Both the position numbers and the translations under genes were made by a program. The notes beneath the pieces were generated by a model, which searched no databases, was not told where the DNA came from, and saw nothing but the letters and a program-made list of their open reading frames with translations. From NCBI GenBank assembly GCA_002440045.1, contig DJRI01000008.1, positions 1-6,643 on the forward strand: a stretch of 6,643 bases of DNA, in the 5' to 3' direction. Numbering within the stretch: position 1 is the stretch's first letter; each line of letters opens with the position of its first letter. The stretch is from Ruminococcaceae bacterium UBA6364. Lineage in GTDB: Bacteria > Bacillota > Clostridia > Oscillospirales > Acutalibacteraceae. Below, piece by piece: positions 1 to 6,352 of this stretch.

Positions 1-2
1 TT

Positions 3-656
3 GAGCGCAAGGTGACTCTTGACCTTAACGGCTTTGTGTTGAAGTATTCTAACGAGAATGACCCGTTTGAGGCAATGGAAATAACGGGCGACCTGACGCT
101 TGCTGACAGCAACCCGAACGCAGAACACCGTTTCTCTGCTCCTTACTTGGAATACGGCGACCTTCTTATGATACTTGACGAAGAAAACGGCGACAGGGTT
201 GTAAAGGGCGGCGTTATTACAAACTACGGCATGCACATAAGCGGCGGCAAGCTGACTTTAAACGGCGGCAGCATTGTCGGCAGTAATTGCGGCGTGGGCG
301 CTGTTGAAGCGCGAAACGGCAGCGAGTTTACAATGAACGACGGTGCGATTCTCGGCTGTTACGGCGGCGACATCGGCGCTGTATACGTTGCCAACAGCAC
401 GTTCACAATGAACGGCGGCGTTATTAAAGATAATTACGGACCGTCAATTCCCGAAGGCGCTTTATTTGCATATCCCAACGCGGTTATTAACGCTAACGGC
501 GGCGAAATGCACGGGCTTACTGTTATCGACGAAAACTGCAAGATTACTAAAAGCAAAGACGCCAAGGGCGTTACTTCGTTTTTCGGCGAGTTAAGACTTT
601 TTTACAAAGCCTCTGCAGAACAGGGCCTTTTTTACGGCGGAATAATTATCGGTAAT
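3..656 (+). other. Domain: first right-handed beta-helix (pectate-lyase-like) block
   Basis: Residues about 1-215 show the regular rungs of a parallel beta-helix. The block opens with V-T-L-D-L-N-G, the typical capping strand of such domains in Firmicute surface proteins. It continues with repeated rungs of the form (L/F)-T-(L/M)-N-(G/D)-G-x-I, at roughly residues 78-88, 102-114 and 128-139, and then a diverged rung ending N-A-N-G-G-E-M. Short hydrophobic strands alternate with Asn/Gly turns. In known proteins such folds bind polysaccharide or act as adhesin stalks; no pectate-lyase-type catalytic residues are recognisable. The N-terminal part of the helix is cut off by the window edge. Confidence 0.75.
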
Positions 657-3600
657 AACAGCCTCGGCATTTCGGGTGTTACCGTAACATATAAAAACGG
701 TACCGACGATTACGCAAAACAGGTTCTGCAAAGCGGCGAGACTGCGGTGCGCCCCGTTGACCCCGAAAAAAGCGACCGCGCTTTCAAGGGGTGGTATACA
801 GACGAAGCGTGCAAAAACGAATATGATTTTACAAAAGGCGTAACCGAGAACATTACGCTTTACGCCGGCTGGACGCTCCCGGAACAGTTTTCTCTTGAAG
901 TCGGCGAGACTTATTACTTTGACCTTTCAAGCATGAAAATACCGGGTAATAAAAACTGGCTGTTGCCTGACTCTACGCTTCACTATGTGCCGTTTACATA
1001 TGCGGGCACAATCAGTGCCTATCAGCTGTCACAGGCTCAGATACCGACAGAAAGCAACGTATTTGAAACCGTTCATTCTGTATTTGTTTCGGATTACAAT
1101 GTCACATACGGTGTGTCGTGGGATGAACTCAACAAAGAGAAGTTGATTTTCTGGGGCAATATAATTAAGCAGCAAGGCGTTGAGTATTATATCCATGCGC
1201 CCACGGGCGGCGCAGGCGGCAGAGGGCCTTTTAATAACGAGTGGCAAAGGATTTATGATAAAAACCCCGATTATTTAAAGAACACGGCGCAAAGAGTATC
1301 AGTATCTGTCGGAATGTTGAAAATTGGCTCATGGTGCCAGGATAGTTCAAGAACCTTTACAGACGAATATGTTATCCGCGCCGAAGGCAACATAGTTTCG
1401 GCAAGGCCTTCAAGTACAAGCGATGATAACGGCTACAGACCGCTGCTTACATTTGCGCTGGCGTACAATATGAGCTATCCTGAGAATTATGCCGGAACAG
1501 TAACCTTAAAACTCAACGGCGGCAAGCTCGGCACAAGCGGCGATGATTTGAAAATTGCCGTGAAGAATGTAGAGGTTCTTAACCCCACGGGTGAAGAGGT
1601 TACCTTTAATGCTCCTGCGGCTGAGGGGCTTTCGCGCCCCGATGGCAACACCGAAAGTTACTTTATGTGGCTCGGCGACGACGGCAAGCTTTATGCCCCC
1701 GGTGCCAAAGTCCCCGCGAGCGTGGAAACACTCACGGCAAAGTGGAGCGACCACACACACTGTGTTTGCGGCGGCAAAAACGAAGAAGATACACACACTC
1801 ACAGCAGTGTTGATTGGCAGCCCTGGAGCGCGACCGACTCGTTGCCGACTTCTTCGGGTAACTACTATCTTGTAAATAACGTCGTTTTGTCGACACAGCA
1901 AAAGCTTAACGCCGACATTAACCTTTGCTTCAACGGGAAAACCGTTTCCGTTAAACAGTATGCGTTAAGCGGCGGCGAGCGAATGATTTCTGTAGACTCT
2001 AAGACTCCCGTTAACGTTACTCTTACCGATTGCGGCGGCGGACTTCTTGACGCAACTGATGCCGTAAGCTTCGGCACAACTTATCTTGCAAATGCCGTGT
2101 CGGTTTGCGAAGATAACAAGCTTGTTATTTGCGGCGGAGTTACCGTAAACGGCGATGTGCATTTAAATGACAATGCCGAAGCGCGCATAACCGACAGAGC
2201 CTCATTAAAGGGCGACAAGGCGGCTTTTACGGCATATGATAATTCAAAGCTCTTTATAGAGGGTCACAGTGAGATTAAAGACGCATATGTAAATGACAAA
2301 ACCCAAGTCCGAATAAGCGGCGAAGCAAGAGTAACGGGCAGATTCAATGTGAATAACGAAGCCGAGCTTGTTGCGTGCGACAATGCCAAAATAAATGAGA
2401 TTTCGTGGCAAAATCTTGCCGGAAGCCCGTCAATCAACCTTGGGGGAGGAGCAGAAGTAATCGGCGAATTCAGAATTACGGCTTACGGAGACAATAAAAA
2501 TGTACGTCTTACTATGAACGACTTGGCCCAAATCCGCGGCGATTTGCTATTAGTAGGAAATGGCAAAAACATAAAAATCATTCTGAGCGGCGACAGGATT
2601 GATATTCGCGGCTCTATGGAATTTGTAAATATTTCGTCAAACTGCGAAAACATTACCGTTGAGGCTGAAAACCCGGCGATTGTCGGCAGCAATATTGATA
2701 TGCCGGGTGTTGTTCTTAAGGGAACCATCGTCTGCAACGGCGAAATTAAAGACGGCATATTTGACGAAAACGGTATTGTTACAAACAACGGAAAAATCAC
2801 AGGCGGCATTTTCTACGGCACAGTTTACGGACTGGACAATATAGAAGACAGCGCAAAGCGCACAGTGTCTTTTGACACAAACGGCGGCACCGCCGTTGAC
2901 CCGCAAAAAATTCTGCGCGGTCAAAAGGCGAAATCGCCCACAGAGAGCAAAAAAGACGGCTATGTTTTTGACGGCTGGTATAAAGGCACCGAAAAATATA
3001 ATTTCAACACCCCCGTGCTTGATGACTTCACCCTCACGGCGCAGTGGACCGAAAGTGCATTTACAGTTCGCTTTGACACAGCGGGCGGCACAGATATTGC
3101 CGATAAAACAGGCGTTAAATGGAATGACAAGGTGCTTGAAGGCGTTGTAAGTCCGACTAAAGAGGGCTACAGCTTCATCGGCTGGAAATTCCAAGATACG
3201 GACGTTTCTTTCGATACAGCTTATAAAGACCTTGCAAACGATGACAGCGTACAAAGCATTACGCTTGAAGCGCAGTGGCAGGTAAATAAATATACCGTTA
3301 CTTTTGATACGGACGGCGGAAGCTTTTTAGCCCCCATAACCGAAGATTACGGCACAGAGCTTTTAGAGCCTAATGCTCCGACAAAAACGGGCTATACCTT
3401 CGACGGTTGGGATAATGCTTTCCCCAATATAATGCCCGCAGAGAACATTACGCTTAAAGCAAAGTGGAAAATCAATAAATACACAATCACATTTGATACC
3501 GACGGCGGAAGCTACATCGCCCCCATAACCGCAGATTACGGTGCAAAAATCACTGCGCCGAAGGACCCGACAAAGACGGGTTACAACTTCGGAGGCTGGA

Positions 3601-6161
3601 GCGCAGCGCTTCCCGCATATATGCCCGCCGAGAACATTACGCTTAAAGCGAAATGGACTGTCAACGGCTACACCCTGTTCTTTGATACAGACGGCGGCAG
3701 TTACATTGCACCGATAACCGAGTATTACGGTACGGCGTTAACAGAGCCTAAAGCTCCGACAAAAACGGGCTATACCTTCGAGGGTTGGGATAAAGCTTTC
3801 CCAAAGAAAATGCCCGCAGAAAATATTACGCTTAAAGCAAAGTGGAAAATCAATAAGTACACAATCATGTTTGATACGGACGGCGGAAGCAATGTTGACC
3901 AGATAACGGCGGACTACGGCACGGATTTAACAGAGCCTAAAGCTCCGACAAAAACGGGCTACACCTTCGACGGTTGGTATAACGCCTTCCCCAATACAAT
4001 GCCCGCCGAAAACATTACGCTTAAAGCGAAGTGGAAAATCAATAAGTACACAATCACCTTTGACACGGACGGCGGAAGCTTTATAGCCCCGATAACCGAG
4101 GATTACGGCACTGCTCTTCGTGAGCCCAAAGCCCCGACAAAAACAGGCTATACCTTCAAGGGCTGGGATAACGATTTCCCGAATAAAATGCCCGCAGAAA
4201 ATATTACCCTTAAAGCAACGTGGGAAATTAACACATATACCGTGACGTTTGATTCAGACGGCGGCACACCCGTACCGTCGCAAAAGGTGAAATACGGCGA
4301 ATGTGCCGAAAAACCCGACCCCGCGCCCGAAAAGTTTGCTTATTACGTTGCGGCGTGGGTTGACGAAAACAGAAATATTTATGACTTCTCAACCCCCGTT
4401 ACAAAAGATATTACCCTTAAAGCCGCGTGGATGCCGAATGTTTATTCAATAGAGTTTGACGCAAACGGCGGCGAGGGCGAAGCCTCAATAATGTGGGCGG
4501 CATATGACCACCCGATAAACCTCTTCAAAAACCCCTTCACCAAAGAGGGATACGCCTTTAAGTGCTGGAACACAGAGCCTGACGGAAGCGGAACTTCTTA
4601 TAAGGACGAAGAAGAAATTCTTAACCTTACTTCCGAGAATTTTGCAAAAATAAAGCTCTATGCTCAGTGGAAGGACGTAACGCCGCCCGACGGCAAAATC
4701 ACCGTCGGCTCTTACGAGTGGGATTCGTTTACAGACGCTGTAAATCCCGGGCGTTTCTTTAAAGAAAACGTGACGGTTACAATAACCGCAAGCGACAACA
4801 GCGGCACAGCCGAAATAGGCTACATTTTAAGCCCCGAAGATTTGAGCGTTGAAGAGCTTAAGAAAACAATTTTCAAAGTTTACGAAGGAAGCTTTGAAAT
4901 AAGCGGCGACGGCGAATATATAGTTTATGTATTGCTCTATGATATGAACCTTAACATCAGCTATATCCGCTCCGAAAGAATTACTGTTGACAGTGTTGCC
5001 CCCGTGATTTCGGGCGCAGAGAACGGCGGCGTTTATTGCGGCGACGTTACGCTTAAAGTCACGGACAATAATCTTGATTCGCTTAAAATTGACGGCGTTT
5101 CGGTTACACCCGAAGCCGACGGAACATTTAAGGTTATGCCCAAAGACGGCGAGCAGACCGTTGAAGCGGTCGATAAGAGCGGCAACATAACACAGCTCAA
5201 GCTTACCGTATTCAGCGAGCACGACTTTGAATGGAAGCGCGTTGCATTTGATTATTGGCAGGTCTGCAAGCACTGCGGATACGAAACTCCATCAAAACGC
5301 GTTCCGGATGTTAAAATAACCGCGCCGAAGCAGATTTGCCGCGGTCAGGACGCAGAATATACGTTTGAAGTTGAAGAGGGCTTTAAAGACCCCGAAGCAT
5401 ATTTCTACTTTGCATTCAGTGAAGATAACGTAAACGGAACGCCCGAAGTTATTAAGGACGGCAACGTGTATCGCTGTAAGGTTAAAAGCAGTCTTTATCC
5501 GATAGACGATAACTGGCTTTGCGTAGGTGTTTATCTTACAAACGAAGAGGACGGCTTCCGCTTCTTAAGAACAAAGGTCATAAAGATACTTGACGAACAC
5601 ACGGGCGGCAAAGCCACCTGCACAAAACAGGCTGTTTGTGACATCTGCGGCGAGAGCTACGGAGACCTTGACCCCGATTGCCATGCTCAGCTCATAAAGG
5701 TCAGTGCAAAAGAAAGCACGCATCTTGAAGAGGGCTGTATTGAGCATTGGAAATGCCCCGACTGCGGCAAGGTATTTGCCGACAGCGAGGGAATTGCCGA
5801 AATGGCGCCCGAAGATGTTGTTATAAAGAAAACGCCCGAGCACAAAGTGCCCGAAAACGCAAAACCCGAATATGATGAAAAATCGCATTGGTATGTTTGC
5901 GAATGCGGCGAAAAAACAGGCGAAGAGGACCACAGCTTTAAGTGGGTAATTGATAAAGAACCCACAGCGGACAGCACAGGCTTAAAGCACGAGGAATGCA
6001 CGGTTTGCAAATATAAACGCAGTGAAAATACGGTCATTCCGAAAAACTCCGTACCGTATACGGGCGACCTTATAATGCTTTGGGCGGCGCTCTTTGTAAT
6101 AAGCGGCGGCTACCTTTCAATTGCGGCAGTAGGCAGAAAACGCAAAAAAGCCGTACGATAA
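3..6161 (+). CDS. Giant multidomain cell-wall-anchored surface protein (5'-partial)
   Basis: The frame is open from the left edge to a TAA at 6159-6161, giving about 2,053 residues in the window. The first in-frame start-like codon is GTG at base 12, but the codons before it (Glu-Arg-Lys) are also open and the sequence enters directly into a beta-helix strand (V-T-L-D-L-N-G). GTG is therefore probably an internal Val, and the true start with its signal peptide lies upstream. The domain order is beta-helix, InlB repeat, unknown globular domain, InlB-like unit, beta-helix, nine InlB repeats, Ig-like domains, Cys-pair modules and an LPXTG-like anchor. The protein is probably secreted by Sec, attached to peptidoglycan by a sortase, and displays adhesive or ligand-binding modules. 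That role is inferred from the architecture; I see no catalytic motif. No other gene of the same operon is visible. The coding sequence shows no frameshift or internal stop and looks intact at its 3' end. Confidence 0.95.
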   Translation, partial: ERKVTLDLNGFVLKYSNENDPFEAMEITGDLTLADSNPNAEHRFSAPYLEYGDLLMILDEENGDRVVKGGVITNYGMHISGGKLTLNGGSIVGSNCGVGAVEARNGSEFTMNDGAILGCYGGDIGAVYVANSTFTMNGGVIKDNYGPSIPEGALFAYPNAVINANGGEMHGLTVIDENCKITKSKDAKGVTSFFGELRLFYKASAEQGLFYGGIIIGNNSLGISGVTVTYKNGTDDYAKQVLQSGETAVRPVDPEKSDRAFKGWYTDEACKNEYDFTKGVTENITLYAGWTLPEQFSLEVGETYYFDLSSMKIPGNKNWLLPDSTLHYVPFTYAGTISAYQLSQAQIPTESNVFETVHSVFVSDYNVTYGVSWDELNKEKLIFWGNIIKQQGVEYYIHAPTGGAGGRGPFNNEWQRIYDKNPDYLKNTAQRVSVSVGMLKIGSWCQDSSRTFTDEYVIRAEGNIVSARPSSTSDDNGYRPLLTFALAYNMSYPENYAGTVTLKLNGGKLGTSGDDLKIAVKNVEVLNPTGEEVTFNAPAAEGLSRPDGNTESYFMWLGDDGKLYAPGAKVPASVETLTAKWSDHTHCVCGGKNEEDTHTHSSVDWQPWSATDSLPTSSGNYYLVNNVVLSTQQKLNADINLCFNGKTVSVKQYALSGGERMISVDSKTPVNVTLTDCGGGLLDATDAVSFGTTYLANAVSVCEDNKLVICGGVTVNGDVHLNDNAEARITDRASLKGDKAAFTAYDNSKLFIEGHSEIKDAYVNDKTQVRISGEARVTGRFNVNNEAELVACDNAKINEISWQNLAGSPSINLGGGAEVIGEFRITAYGDNKNVRLTMNDLAQIRGDLLLVGNGKNIKIILSGDRIDIRGSMEFVNISSNCENITVEAENPAIVGSNIDMPGVVLKGTIVCNGEIKDGIFDENGIVTNNGKITGGIFYGTVYGLDNIEDSAKRTVSFDTNGGTAVDPQKILRGQKAKSPTESKKDGYVFDGWYKGTEKYNFNTPVLDDFTLTAQWTESAFTVRFDTAGGTDIADKTGVKWNDKVLEGVVSPTKEGYSFIGWKFQDTDVSFDTAYKDLANDDSVQSITLEAQWQVNKYTVTFDTDGGSFLAPITEDYGTELLEPNAPTKTGYTFDGWDNAFPNIMPAENITLKAKWKINKYTITFDTDGGSYIAPITADYGAKITAPKDPTKTGYNFGGWSAALPAYMPAENITLKAKWTVNGYTLFFDTDGGSYIAPITEYYGTALTEPKAPTKTGYTFEGWDKAFPKKMPAENITLKAKWKINKYTIMFDTDGGSNVDQITADYGTDLTEPKAPTKTGYTFDGWYNAFPNTMPAENITLKAKWKINKYTITFDTDGGSFIAPITEDYGTALREPKAPTKTGYTFKGWDNDFPNKMPAENITLKATWEINTYTVTFDSDGGTPVPSQKVKYGECAEKPDPAPEKFAYYVAAWVDENRNIYDFSTPVTKDITLKAAWMPNVYSIEFDANGGEGEASIMWAAYDHPINLFKNPFTKEGYAFKCWNTEPDGSGTSYKDEEEILNLTSENFAKIKLYAQWKDVTPPDGKITVGSYEWDSFTDAVNPGRFFKENVTVTITASDNSGTAEIGYILSPEDLSVEELKKTIFKVYEGSFEISGDGEYIVYVLLYDMNLNISYIRSERITVDSVAPVISGAENGGVYCGDVTLKVTDNNLDSLKIDGVSVTPEADGTFKVMPKDGEQTVEAVDKSGNITQLKLTVFSEHDFEWKRVAFDYWQVCKHCGYETPSKRVPDVKITAPKQICRGQDAEYTFEVEEGFKDPEAYFYFAFSEDNVNGTPEVIKDGNVYRCKVKSSLYPIDDNWLCVGVYLTNEEDGFRFLRTKVIKILDEHTGGKATCTKQAVCDICGESYGDLDPDCHAQLIKVSAKESTHLEEGCIEHWKCPDCGKVFADSEGIAEMAPEDVVIKKTPEHKVPENAKPEYDEKSHWYVCECGEKTGEEDHSFKWVIDKEPTADSTGLKHEECTVCKYKRSENTVIPKNSVPYTGDLIMLWAALFVISGGYLSIAAVGRKRKKAVR
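678..872 (+). other. Domain: isolated InlB/Flg_new repeat
   Basis: Residues 223-287 run from V-T-V-T-Y-K-N-G to Y-A-G-W. They carry the family signature: an opening beta strand, a middle (F-K)-G-W-Y-T-D-E-A-C-K block, and a closing N-I-T-L-Y-A-G-W. This is the beta-grasp-like repeat first described in Listeria internalin B and known as Listeria-Bacteroides repeat. The unit stands alone here and links the first beta-helix to the unknown central domain. It lacks the F-D-T-D-G-G core of the later array and is clearly a more distant copy. Confidence 0.8.
888..1493 (+). other. Domain: uncharacterised globular domain, possibly C-type-lectin/FGE-like
   Basis: Residues 293-494 do not look repetitive. 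Landmarks are an opening E-V-G-E-T-Y-Y-F-D-L-S-S, then L-H-Y-V-P-F-T-Y-A-G, V-S-W-D-E-L-N, N-E-W-Q-R-I, G-S-W-C-Q-D-S-S-R, and a closing N-G-Y-R-P-L-L. The order of an N-E-W segment, a W-C-Q-D-S-S-R segment and a terminal G-(Y/F)-R-P strand resembles domains in other Clostridia surface proteins. It also recalls the end of formylglycine-generating-enzyme or C-type-lectin-like folds. That fold assignment is my inference from motif order only. The domain sits between two InlB-like units, which suggests a displayed ligand-binding module. There is no obvious catalytic Cys pair, as only one Cys is visible in the W-C-Q-D motif. Confidence 0.5.
1497..1745 (+). other. Domain: degenerate InlB-like repeat
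   Basis: Residues 496-578 begin T-V-T-L-K-L-N-G-G and end L-T-A-K-W, the same first and last strands as the InlB repeat. The middle is expanded and contains R-P-D-G-N-T-E-S-Y-F-M-W-L-G, which takes the place of the usual G-Y-x-F-x-G-W. In related surface proteins this version directly follows the uncharacterised domain upstream, so the two may be one functional unit. Membership is inferred from terminal strands and length. Confidence 0.6.
1752..1802 (+). other. His/Cys-rich interdomain linker (H-T-H-C-V-C-G-G ... H-T-H)
   Basis: Residues 581-597 read H-T-H-C-V-C-G-G, then an acidic spacer, then H-T-H. Four His and two Cys fall within 17 residues, a density that could bind a metal ion or form a disulfide. 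The linker joins an InlB-like unit to the start of the second beta-helix, which opens with D-W-Q-P-W. The motif resembles linkers in other clostridial surface proteins; a metal-binding role is not shown by the sequence. Confidence 0.45.
1803..2831 (+). other. Domain: second right-handed beta-helix block
   Basis: Residues about 598-940 begin with D-W-Q-P-W and S-L-P-T-S-S-G-N-Y-Y-L, then a capping strand (D-I-N-L-C-F-N-G-K-T-V), the usual entry to a Firmicute pectate-lyase-like beta-helix. Many short rungs follow with N-G-D-V, N-D-N-A-E-A, Y-D-N-S-K-L, V-N-D-K-T-Q and N-N-E-A-E-L turns. It ends in G-I-F-D-E-N-G, G-K-I-T-G-G-I-F and Y-G-T-V-Y-G. It is longer than the first helix block, with less regular Asn/Asp-rich turns. 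A stalk or glycan-binding role is likely by analogy; no enzyme active site is evident. Confidence 0.7.
2862..4670 (+). repeat. Nine consecutive InlB/Flg_new (Listeria-Bacteroides) repeats
   Basis: Residues 951-1553 contain nine units, each starting with a T-(V/I)-x-F-D-x-x-G-G strand and ending at a conserved Trp in (A-Q/A-K/A-T/A-A)-W. Unit ends fall at bases 3047, 3278, 3467, 3656, 3845, 4034, 4223, 4430 and 4670. Units 1, 2, 8 and 9 vary in length (186-240 bases including junctions) and sequence, while units 3-7 are exactly equal. The middle G-Y-x-F-x-G-W motif is present in most; unit 8 has A-Y-Y-V-A-A-W and unit 9 has G-Y-A-F-K-C-W. Such repeats are beta-grasp-like spacer or adhesion modules in surface proteins of Firmicutes. 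The array probably forms an extended rod that lifts the N-terminal domains off the wall. Confidence 0.9.
3279..4223 (+). repeat. Five perfect-length 189-bp in-frame tandem repeats
   Basis: Units lie at 3279-3467, 3468-3656, 3657-3845, 3846-4034 and 4035-4223, each exactly 63 codons with no insertions or deletions. Shared residues include F-D-T-D-G-G-S, T-K-T-G-Y, G-W and the invariant M-P-A-E-N-I-T-L-K-A before the closing (K/T)-W. Long stretches are nearly identical in DNA, for example the T-K-T-G-Y-T-F-(D/E)-G-W segment of units 3, 5 and 6 of the nine. They are distinctly closer to one another than to the flanking repeats, which points to recent duplication. Unequal recombination here would change protein length in steps of 63 residues without breaking the frame. 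Confidence 0.95.
4671..5210 (+). other. Domain: bacterial Ig-like pair
   Basis: Residues 1554-1733 follow the last InlB Trp. The first half has V-T-P-P-D-G-K-I-T-V, V-T-V-T-I-T-A-S-D-N-S-G and D-G-E-Y-I-V-Y-V, ending in I-T-V-D-S-V-A-P. The second half begins A-P-V-I-S-G-A-E-N-G-G-V-Y-C and continues with T-L-K-V-T-D-N-N-L-D-S-L, D-G-E-Q-T-V-E-A-V-D-K-S-G-N. This is a common form of Ig-like domain in clostridial surface proteins, in which Asp and Asn residues of the D-x-x-G-N loops may hold calcium. The role is probably structural, as a spacer between the InlB rod and the wall-proximal modules. Confidence 0.7.
5220..6044 (+). other. Five Cys-pair (zinc-ribbon-like) modules with an interposed beta-rich segment
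   Basis: Cys motifs lie at residues 1752/1755 (C-K-H-C), 1870/1876/1879 (C-T-K-Q-A-V-C-D-I-C), 1915/1918 (C-P-D-C), 1963/1965 (C-E-C) and 1996/1999 (C-T-V-C). Each comes with nearby His, Trp or Gly: H-D-F-E-W, H-T-G-G-K-A-T, E-H-W-K, S-H-W-Y and H-S-F-K-W. A segment at residues 1764-1862 between the first and second motif looks like another Ig-like fold. These modules recur just before the anchor in many gut Firmicute surface proteins. They could bind metal, or the Cys pairs could form disulfides outside the cell. The sequence alone does not decide between these. Confidence 0.7.
6051..6158 (+). other. Sortase sorting signal VPYTGD + membrane segment + basic tail
   Basis: Residues 2014-2049 have the three-part structure of a cell-wall sorting signal. 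These are a pentapeptide V-P-Y-T-G followed by Asp (2014-2019), a hydrophobic stretch of about 22 residues (2020-2041), and a positively charged end R-K-R-K-K-A-V-R. The first position is Val rather than the canonical Leu of LPXTG. The Thr-Gly bond would be the cleavage site of a sortase not present in this window. This places the protein on the outer face of a Gram-positive wall and shows the 3' end of the gene is complete. Confidence 0.88.
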
Positions 6162-6176
6162 AGCTGTTAGCTATTA

Positions 6177-6269
6177 GCTGTTAGCCGTTAGCTGTTAGCT
6201 TTTAGCACGCGGCAAAGCCGTTTGAGCCGTTAGCCGTTAGCTATTAGCTTTTAGCACGCGGCGAAGCCG
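6177..6269. repeat. Duplicated 44-bp composite unit (heptamers + palindrome), 49-bp period
   Basis: Bases 6177-6220 and 6226-6269 match at 41 of 44 positions by eye; the differences are at 6179/6228, 6194/6243 and 6214/6263. Each copy consists of four heptamers followed by ACGCGGC(A/G)AAGCCG. A 5-base TTTGA spacer separates them. The change at 6214/6263 falls in the loop of the terminal palindrome. The heptamers and the palindrome therefore appear to have been duplicated as one piece. Confidence 0.85.
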
Positions 6270-6352
6270 CGATTATAACCGCGCTTTGCGCGGAATATTA
6301 TAGGAAAACGCTTCGCGTTTTGGCGGGCGGCAGATTGCCGCCCCTACGGGGC
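6257..6352. repeat. Row of five short perfect palindromes with 3-nt loops
   Basis: In order: CGCGGC-GAA-GCCGCG (6257-6271), CCGCGC-TTT-GCGCGG (6279-6293), AAAACGC-TTC-GCGTTTT (6305-6321), GGGCGGCA-GAT-TGCCGCCC (6325-6343) and GCCCC-TAC-GGGGC (6340-6352). Stems are perfect and 5-8 bp long. The last two overlap by four bases and cannot form together. In RNA they would give a chain of small hairpins in the 3' untranslated region of the surface-protein gene. They look like members of dispersed REP-like palindrome families, although copies elsewhere cannot be seen here. Confidence 0.8.

Noticed and set aside
12..14. GTG as the true translation start
   Set aside because: The frame is open to the left edge, there is room for only 11 bases upstream, no signal peptide follows, and the codon falls inside a beta-helix strand. 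The real start is outside the window.
1380..1490. Target variable region of a diversity-generating retroelement
   Set aside because: The G-Y-R-P end recalls such targets, but the domain is internal to the protein and the window has no template repeat or reverse transcriptase. I kept only the fold suggestion.
2637..3254. A 205-codon antisense open frame over the second beta-helix and first InlB repeats
   Set aside because: It lies entirely opposite the real coding sequence, shows no recognisable domain and is low in complexity. It is explained by the codon composition of the sense gene.
4827..5273. Other antisense open frames, including those at 1506-1901, 5565-5933 and 5687-6037
   Set aside because: All are shadows of the surface-protein gene, without a family match, and several overlap one another in different frames.
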